From Yersinia alsatica (GTDB taxonomy: Bacteria > Pseudomonadota > Gammaproteobacteria > Enterobacterales > Enterobacteriaceae): DNA of 64,000 nucleotides. Shown here piece after piece: positions 58,789 to 64,000 of this stretch; position 1 is the first letter of the stretch; each line of letters opens with the position of its first letter. Position numbers and translations under genes: made by a program. The stretch lies in NCBI RefSeq assembly GCF_902170305.1, contig NZ_CABHWW010000011.1:124001-188000 (forward strand), read 5' to 3'. A model generated the notes under the pieces. The model was not told the origin of the DNA, did not search any database, and worked only from the letters and a program-made list of their open reading frames with translations.

Positions 58789-58867
58789 TATGTCGAGGCC
58801 ATTAAATGAAGCTGCGCCATAAAAATGGCAGAAAGAGACAAATTAATTTTATTTATGTTTTATAATT

Positions 58868-59611
58868 TTATTGTTCCAGTTTTTGAGTGCCCTGAGTCTC
58901 TCCACCTTGGTCGTTGATAATAGAATAAAATACTTGCGTTGTATTATTAATTGACCCTTGAGTAGTGACCGGCAAACTAAGCTCAGCAAAAGGTGCCACC
59001 ATTTTATTATTTATCTTACTCATGTTAGCCAAAATCGGGCTTTCTTTTGATGCGCGAAGTTCAATTTTTCTAAAGGTAATGTAATACGGCGACGCATTTT
59101 TTATTACCAATTGGTTACCTTTCTTAGAGAAGGTCAAATGTTTCATTGCTTGCTCTGACGGCATTACTAATTCTGCCGGCCGGTAGAACATTTTAATTCT
59201 GGTACGGAAAGCCAATTGCAGTTTGTTATCTTCACCGGTGGCACTTTTTGTTGGCTTAGGCGGGATTTCTAATAAATTGAACCAAAAAAGGGTTTCACGA
59301 TCTGTGGCTAAGCCACTGCCGGTACGAAACAGCCGGATAGTTTGATCTCTCTTCGGATCTAAACGTATTACCGGTGGCGTAACACTAAAAGGCACCTTGA
59401 TAGTATCCGGACGCGCATTCGCATTACCGTTATCAATCCAGGCTTGAAGAAGAACCGGCATATTCCCGGTATTGGAAACCTTAACGACACCCTCACGTTG
59501 TTTTTCATTGTAAATTACACGTGTCCCCGAAATCATCACTTCAGCGCGAGCAACTGTCGCAGCAACTAATAATGTGGCCAGGGTAAATGCTATAAAGAAT
59601 GTTTTACGCAT
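58868..59611 (-). CDS. Fimbrial periplasmic chaperone (first of the operon)
   Basis: A 247-residue PapD-like chaperone with a signal peptide (cleavage after ARA, about residue 23). The features VKVSNTGNMPVLLQAWID, QTIRLFRTGSG and DRETLFWFNLLEIPPKP place it in the FGS (short F1-G1 loop) group, used for rod-like pili. It sits between pilin and usher, the usual order. Confidence 0.93.
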   Translation of the reverse strand: MRKTFFIAFTLATLLVAATVARAEVMISGTRVIYNEKQREGVVKVSNTGNMPVLLQAWIDNGNANARPDTIKVPFSVTPPVIRLDPKRDQTIRLFRTGSGLATDRETLFWFNLLEIPPKPTKSATGEDNKLQLAFRTRIKMFYRPAELVMPSEQAMKHLTFSKKGNQLVIKNASPYYITFRKIELRASKESPILANMSKINNKMVAPFAELSLPVTTQGSINNTTQVFYSIINDQGGETQGTQKLEQ

Positions 59612-59727
59612 AAGGTTTCCAATTATAGAGCGAACGAAACAGGGAGCATTAAGCTCCCATGTTGTAGCTGATCACGTGGGTAATTAACAAGTCCCCATTA
59701 TCAACCCCGCTATATCACAAGCATTAA

Positions 59728-60264
59728 TTAGTCATAAACAATAGTATAGTCAACTTGCGTCGTTACTGTGCCAGGTTCAACAGTGACATTGTTTGCATAA
59801 TACTGTGCATAGTAAGTTAATGTCGCGCCACCGCCACCAATATCTTCAACTACACTACTCTGGCCTGCACCACCCACAACAATGGGTGCGCTGTTTTTAT
59901 TTAACAGGCGAACCTGAACACCCGTCGATGTGCCATTACTGTTCAAACGGCCAGTTGCAGTCTCTACCGTAGAGCCCGGCTCAAAGTAAGCATAAGCATT
60001 GGTCATTGAAGCCCCAGTACAACCAGACAAGACGATATTGAAAGGTGTTGTGCCGGCAACCGAGTTAATAGTGCTCAATGCACTTGCAGAGATAGTCGGT
60101 AAGTTTACTGTGCCATCTTTGGTGCCATTGTTTACTGAAACTCCGCAAGTGGTATCAGTAATTTGACCATTAATAGTAATAGTACCGTCTGTAGCAAAAG
60201 CAGATTGTGCGATAAATACACCCGCTATAGCCGCAATTAATGCGCTAGTAGTTTTAATTTTCAT
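59728..60264 (-). CDS. Major fimbrial subunit (pilin)
   Basis: A 178-residue type-1-like pilin. Signal peptide residues 1-24 end in AFA, the mature part starts TDGTITINGQITDTTC, and the disulfide cysteines are at about 40 and 81. It ends YTIVYD, the donor strand. It heads the operon and is preceded by a long AT-rich leader with a CRP site, so its expression may follow carbon supply. Confidence 0.92.
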   Translation of the reverse strand: MKIKTTSALIAAIAGVFIAQSAFATDGTITINGQITDTTCGVSVNNGTKDGTVNLPTISASALSTINSVAGTTPFNIVLSGCTGASMTNAYAYFEPGSTVETATGRLNSNGTSTGVQVRLLNKNSAPIVVGGAGQSSVVEDIGGGGATLTYYAQYYANNVTVEPGTVTTQVDYTIVYD

Positions 60265-60645
60265 GTTTATTTCCCCGTGATTTTAAATATGTTTAGACCA
60301 ATAAGTTTAATTAGGATTTATATCCTGAATCAGTGAAGTCCGATTTCGTTGTGTCTATTATTCCATCATTTAAAATATTGTCAATTAGGCCAAAAATGCA
60401 GGATCATCAATATTTTGTTAAATAATAAGAATGATTAAATATGAATAAAAGAAAGCTGAATCAAACTGTGTGATATATCTTTTCACTTGTAGGAAAAATC
60501 CCACAACCGAGATAATAAATAAAATATTTAATCTGTCACAAATTATAAGTATCGAAAAAACATGAAATAAAAAAACAATACAAAACAGGGCTCTAGGAAT
60601 TTTCTTGTATCGGCAACAGGAAAAACTGCTAAAAAACAGTCACTA

Positions 60646-60661
60646 TGTGATCTGCATCACA
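60646..60661. promoter_or_regulatory. Perfect CRP site upstream of the pilin gene
   Basis: TGTGA-TCTGCA-TCACA has both CRP half-sites exact with a 6-base spacer. It lies about 380 bases upstream of the pilin start. The promoter it serves was not identified with confidence. Confidence 0.75.
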
Positions 60662-60872
60662 AAAAAGCACAACGTAAATTTGTCCAAAAATGACGTTTAC
60701 ACATTATTTACGTTATAAAAGTGAAAATATTTTATTTTTTGGCAAAAACGCATGACGATTAACAGCTGTCATTATAAAAAACAACAATAACCACCATGTT
60801 TATTAGCACTTAAAGAAGAATGATTATCAATTCATATTGCCAATTTAGAACTATATAACTCATATCGAACGG

Positions 60873-60890
60873 ACGGCCATTACTGGCCGT
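60873..60890 (-). terminator. Hairpin after the second fimbrial chaperone
   Basis: ACGGCCA (60873-60879) pairs with TGGCCGT (60884-60890), with a 4-base loop, 26 bases past the chaperone stop on the minus strand. No T-run follows, so termination is weak or Rho-assisted. Confidence 0.5.
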
Positions 60891-60915
60891 GTTTAATATT
60901 CATGATTATTTGATA

Positions 60916-61659
60916 TTAATGAGTGACAGGAATTGCAACTTCCGCTTGTGCAAAACCATAACGGCTCAGAGGTGTCATTTTTACTGATGTTGGTGATGAC
61001 TTAATGGGGAATTGCTTACTAGCACCAGGCATAATATATGGGTTACCCAACGCAACAACTTCATTGCTTGGGGCCAGAATCACCTGTGGGCCTAGGCGAA
61101 CTACATGCTTGCTTGGGTTCTTAATAATTAAGTTATTACCAGAGGTAGAGAAAACCAATTCTTGCCATGGTGTTTTAATTTGTGGCACCGCATTTGGCTG
61201 GATAAAAAACCCGATTTCCTGACGAATTGGCATTACTGTCGCATTACCCGGTACCTGCTCAACACCTTCAAATGAGGCTTTTAACAATACTTCAGTATCG
61301 AGTACCGTGCCTTTCTTCAATACAAAGTTAACTTGCTGACTTTGCCCTGCGTCAATGCGAGTCACCGGAGGTGAAATCAAAATCTGCTTACTGAGGCTTT
61401 TACCATCCAAATCAACCAGTTTAGTTACCAGTAATATTGGGTTTGCTGAGGTATTATCGATAGTAAAACTCGCGCGGCCCTCACTCTCTTTTAAAATGAC
61501 CGTCGTGCTCTCTAATTTAAACGAAGCATAAGTTGTCAGGCTCCAACCACTCAATAACAGCAGTAAGCTAAAAATGAAAAGCGATTTAACGCGATTGAAT
61601 TTAATGCGACCCCAAATAGGGTGAAATGCTGTCACTGTATTAATCATCGTATTGTTCAT
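60916..61659 (-). CDS. Periplasmic chaperone of the second fimbrial operon
   Basis: A 247-residue PapD-like chaperone, more divergent than the others: SFKLESTTVILKESEGRAS, ISPPVTRIDAGQSQQVNF and the late FVSTSGNNLIIKNPS-type region. A hydrophobic signal segment lies near residues 23-42 (FIFSLLLLLSGW). The ATG at 61659 has AGGAT upstream; a longer frame from 61728 overlaps the usher stop and is less likely. It works with the usher at 61719. Its own pilin gene must lie beyond the window. Confidence 0.82.
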   Translation of the reverse strand: MNNTMINTVTAFHPIWGRIKFNRVKSLFIFSLLLLLSGWSLTTYASFKLESTTVILKESEGRASFTIDNTSANPILLVTKLVDLDGKSLSKQILISPPVTRIDAGQSQQVNFVLKKGTVLDTEVLLKASFEGVEQVPGNATVMPIRQEIGFFIQPNAVPQIKTPWQELVFSTSGNNLIIKNPSKHVVRLGPQVILAPSNEVVALGNPYIMPGASKQFPIKSSPTSVKMTPLSRYGFAQAEVAIPVTH

Positions 61660-61718
61660 AATAGATCCTATGTCTAAAAAATATTGTTGAGTCTCTGTTT
61701 TCATCGCCACTTTTAGTA

Positions 61719-64000
61719 TCAATGGCATGTGCCTTCGGCTACTTCATACAATGTATCTGGATCAAATTTATCCGGCTCAGCATAACTCACGATACATTCA
61801 CTGCGGTTGGTTGCTTTAACACGTAACGTTGTACCAATTGCTTTGTTTTCCAACATAAAGTTGCCATCACCAATAATTGTGCCCAGAAAATTACCTTTTT
61901 CATCCAGCACGTTAGCCCCTACTGGCAACATTTCATTATTGCTATCGCGAATGGTTAGCAGCAATTGGCGCGTTTCTATCGCCTCAAAGTTACGGGTGGC
62001 TACAGTGCCACGGGTCATCATCAAATCTGCACTGGTACTATTAAGACGAATATTAAGTGGCAATGTTTTAGTGCTTATTTGTGCCTTTGATAAAGTATAA
62101 GGCATCACTGATGGCAGCAATGCTGTCCCGGCATAATCAGTAATTGCCATTCCACTACTCGGCGACGATACGCGTAAATTGGATTGGCTCGGTATATTCA
62201 CTACCGCAAAAGTATCACCAATAGCCGAGGAGGATGTCGCAAAGGTGTTATTCGCATAAGCCACTGAACCACTAGACGAAATATAGGCCGAACGACTATT
62301 ATTTGTCGCCTGAGATACCCCACCAGCCAATTGCGAATAGGCCGTTTTCATATTCAGTGATCCATTAACACGCCGCTGACTATTGCTGCCCGTTACCCCG
62401 ACCGAGTACCCTTTATTATCATCCCAAGTACCTTGATAGGAGCTACCTAAGGTCATATTGCCGTTGTTACGTTGCATCCGCCCCGTAAGTGAGCCTTTAC
62501 CCAACGGCATACTGATACCGACATAAACCGCATTCTGCCCCTGCGAAGTTGATTGAAAACTCAACGTCGTTGTCACCCGACCAAATTGCTCGCTAGCTGA
62601 GAAAGTATGGGAAACACTGTCAGCCGCTTGATAATACATATTATTAGACAAAACATAGGAAAATGCGCCCCAACGTGGGTGTGCCCAAGTCACTGCCGCC
62701 GAGGTGGAATTCTTCAGTTTTCCATACATCAGGTCATCCAGATTATTGCCACCGCTTAGGGCATTATCCGGTGACCAGTAATTAGCTGAGTCATATACTG
62801 TAGACAGTGACGCACTCAGATTACCGTTAATTGCGACCTGATTTTGCAAGGTTAATTGGTATCCCTGTCCTGCATCTTTGGTATTGGTATAACTGGCTGC
62901 CGCTGAAAACCAGGCATTCTCTAACCCGCTATAAAGATTTTGCACACTGATATTTTGATAATCAGGGGAAACTAACCCGGCAGATGTCATGCGCAATGAA
63001 TTCGCCGGGCTGAAAGACATCTCGCCCGAAACCAAGAGTGGCGATTGGCTTTCACTGTCATGCAAATTGTCGCGATAACGGCCCACAGCCAGTTGGTATG
63101 TAGTGGCTTGCTGCTCAAAATTAGGGTCAAGAGCATTTGATACCGTAAAATGTTGCCGACTCCCGTCCTCTTCAATGACATCAACATCTGTGACTACACC
63201 GCTAGAAAAGTTACTGATATTGGATAACGAGAATGGCCCTGGCGCTACAACCGTTCGATAAATAACACGGCCACGCTGACGAATTTCAATTGTGGCATTG
63301 GTGTTGGCAATCCCTTCAATGGGAACCACTAACTGCGAATTATTCAGTTGGGCATTATCGGAATATAACTGAGCCCCTGCTACTGGTAGGCCAGAATAAG
63401 TATCGCCAACCAGACCAAACTCACCTAGTTGCACCACTGACTTTAACGATTCCACGGCGCGTAGCGCATAGGTTTCCTGATTGTCATAGTGGCTAAGACC
63501 TTGGTTATAGGTATAAGAGCCACGGTTACGTAGCACCCAGTTATTAAAATTAATGCCCGGCTCGAATTGCCCCTGAAATAAATTAAGGTTATCGCTGTTA
63601 TTTTCGATCCGCTGCCCGAATAAATTATAATTAAGTAGCAATGCATGACCACCTCGCTGGTAGTCACTGCTGTCCATTTCAGGATCAAATGCCTCTTGCG
63701 GTAATGTCAACTCAACCCGAAATTGGCCGGGAAATAGCTTTACCGCAACCCCCGGCCACAAAGATTCAATATTCTCGCAGCTGTCTCCGCTGTTTTTATG
63801 ACGTAACTTTAATGCCATCAATAGCTTTCGGTCTGCGCACAGTTGCCCTTCACTATCGAATGTCGCTTCAACACGGTAGGTTTTATTGGCATTAATAATG
63901 ATGGTGACATCATGCTCACCCGGTAAGAATTTATCCTGTGTGCTAAAAAAATTAGCTAATTCTGCCGAGAAACCCAAGCCCTCCAATGTTTTTATGTCGA
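61719..64000 (-). CDS. Outer-membrane usher of a second fimbrial operon (partial)
   Basis: The reading frame is open to the window edge, so its start lies outside. At least 755 residues are present. It begins in the N-terminal usher domain (LEGLGFSAELANFF, LPGEHDVTI), continues through the barrel with plug and ends in the C-terminal domain with a cysteine (EGTCH). It is not a close copy of the usher at 56191. No frameshift is visible. Confidence 0.88.
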   Translation of the reverse strand, partial: DIKTLEGLGFSAELANFFSTQDKFLPGEHDVTIIINANKTYRVEATFDSEGQLCADRKLLMALKLRHKNSGDSCENIESLWPGVAVKLFPGQFRVELTLPQEAFDPEMDSSDYQRGGHALLLNYNLFGQRIENNSDNLNLFQGQFEPGINFNNWVLRNRGSYTYNQGLSHYDNQETYALRAVESLKSVVQLGEFGLVGDTYSGLPVAGAQLYSDNAQLNNSQLVVPIEGIANTNATIEIRQRGRVIYRTVVAPGPFSLSNISNFSSGVVTDVDVIEEDGSRQHFTVSNALDPNFEQQATTYQLAVGRYRDNLHDSESQSPLLVSGEMSFSPANSLRMTSAGLVSPDYQNISVQNLYSGLENAWFSAAASYTNTKDAGQGYQLTLQNQVAINGNLSASLSTVYDSANYWSPDNALSGGNNLDDLMYGKLKNSTSAAVTWAHPRWGAFSYVLSNNMYYQAADSVSHTFSASEQFGRVTTTLSFQSTSQGQNAVYVGISMPLGKGSLTGRMQRNNGNMTLGSSYQGTWDDNKGYSVGVTGSNSQRRVNGSLNMKTAYSQLAGGVSQATNNSRSAYISSSGSVAYANNTFATSSSAIGDTFAVVNIPSQSNLRVSSPSSGMAITDYAGTALLPSVMPYTLSKAQISTKTLPLNIRLNSTSADLMMTRGTVATRNFEAIETRQLLLTIRDSNNEMLPVGANVLDEKGNFLGTIIGDGNFMLENKAIGTTLRVKATNRSECIVSYAEPDKFDPDTLYEVAEGTCH

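Larger units (their letters stand above)
60265..60915. other. AT-rich region between two fimbrial operons
   Basis: 651 bases without a gene. It contains the end of the second operon (hairpin at 60873-60890), the perfect CRP site at 60646-60661 and the promoter for the pilin. I saw no invertible-element arms. Confidence 0.5.

Noticed and set aside
60265-60915. Invertible fimbrial switch
   Set aside because: I found no pair of matching inverted repeats flanking a promoter and no recombinase gene nearby.

Overview
The window is chromosomal DNA of an enterobacterium and most probably a Yersinia species of the environmental / Y. enterocolitica-like group. The clues are flhDC-motAB-cheAW next to uspC, a Yersinia-type AppA phytase, a KdoO Kdo hydroxylase, an mgtCB operon with a PhoP box, a lacI-lacZ pair without lacY, and protein sequences close to but distinct from E. 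coli orthologues. I cannot fix the species from sequence alone. I found no tRNA, rRNA, CRISPR array, insertion sequence, phage or replication origin.

Layout. (1) 0.3-5.9 kb: an Ldh_2-type oxidoreductase faces a minus-strand operon of a taurine/sulfonate-type ABC transporter (binding protein, permease, ATPase), D-cysteine desulfhydrase and an Asp/Glu-type racemase. This looks like a scavenging module for a sulfur-containing or D-amino-acid-like compound. (2) 5.9-6.5 kb: a decayed SDR fragment. (3) 6.5-12.3 kb: the motility master operon flhDC and motAB-cheAW (minus strand), with a promoter region carrying a perfect CRP site and an RcsAB-like box. (4) 13.3-23.5 kb: uspC, curA-like reductase, mgtCB with a long structured leader, a CoA-transferase, a chemoreceptor with a FliA-type promoter and a C-terminal NWETF tether, dsrB, and a cold-shock protein. 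(5) 24-36 kb: lacI-lacZ with a near-canonical lac operator, a quinone reductase, ylaC, an Lrp-type regulator, kdoO, a small conserved protein, appA, a lone glgC, and a 30-codon membrane-peptide gene.

(6) 36.1-48.3 kb is a complete sulfoquinovose (SQ) catabolic cluster. It has an OmpL/KdgM porin, two GPH-family transporters, a YihQ-type sulfoquinovosidase with the E. coli active-site residues at the same positions, a FucI/AraA-like isomerase, a GalM-like mutarotase, a class II aldolase and a YihU-type sulfolactaldehyde reductase. A YihV-type kinase and a YihW-type DeoR regulator are divergent. The isomerase and aldolase of the classical E. coli pathway (YihS, class I YihT) are replaced by non-homologous enzymes, as in the sulfo-EMP2 variant (SqvD/SqiA). 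(7) 48.3-54 kb: a tightly overlapping ynbA-ynbB-acyltransferase-ynbC-ynbD lipid operon with a terminal small membrane protein. (8) 54.2-64 kb: one complete chaperone-usher fimbrial operon (pilin, chaperone, usher, adhesin, second chaperone) and the tail of a second one (usher running off the window, chaperone), separated by an AT-rich 650-bp region with a perfect CRP site.

The most rewarding places to look again are the hybrid SQ cluster, the mgtC leader (PhoP box, uORF, alternative hairpins), the flhDC promoter, the ynb lipid operon and the sulfur ABC/DcyD/racemase operon. All assignments come from reading the sequence and from remembered family features; no database search was run.
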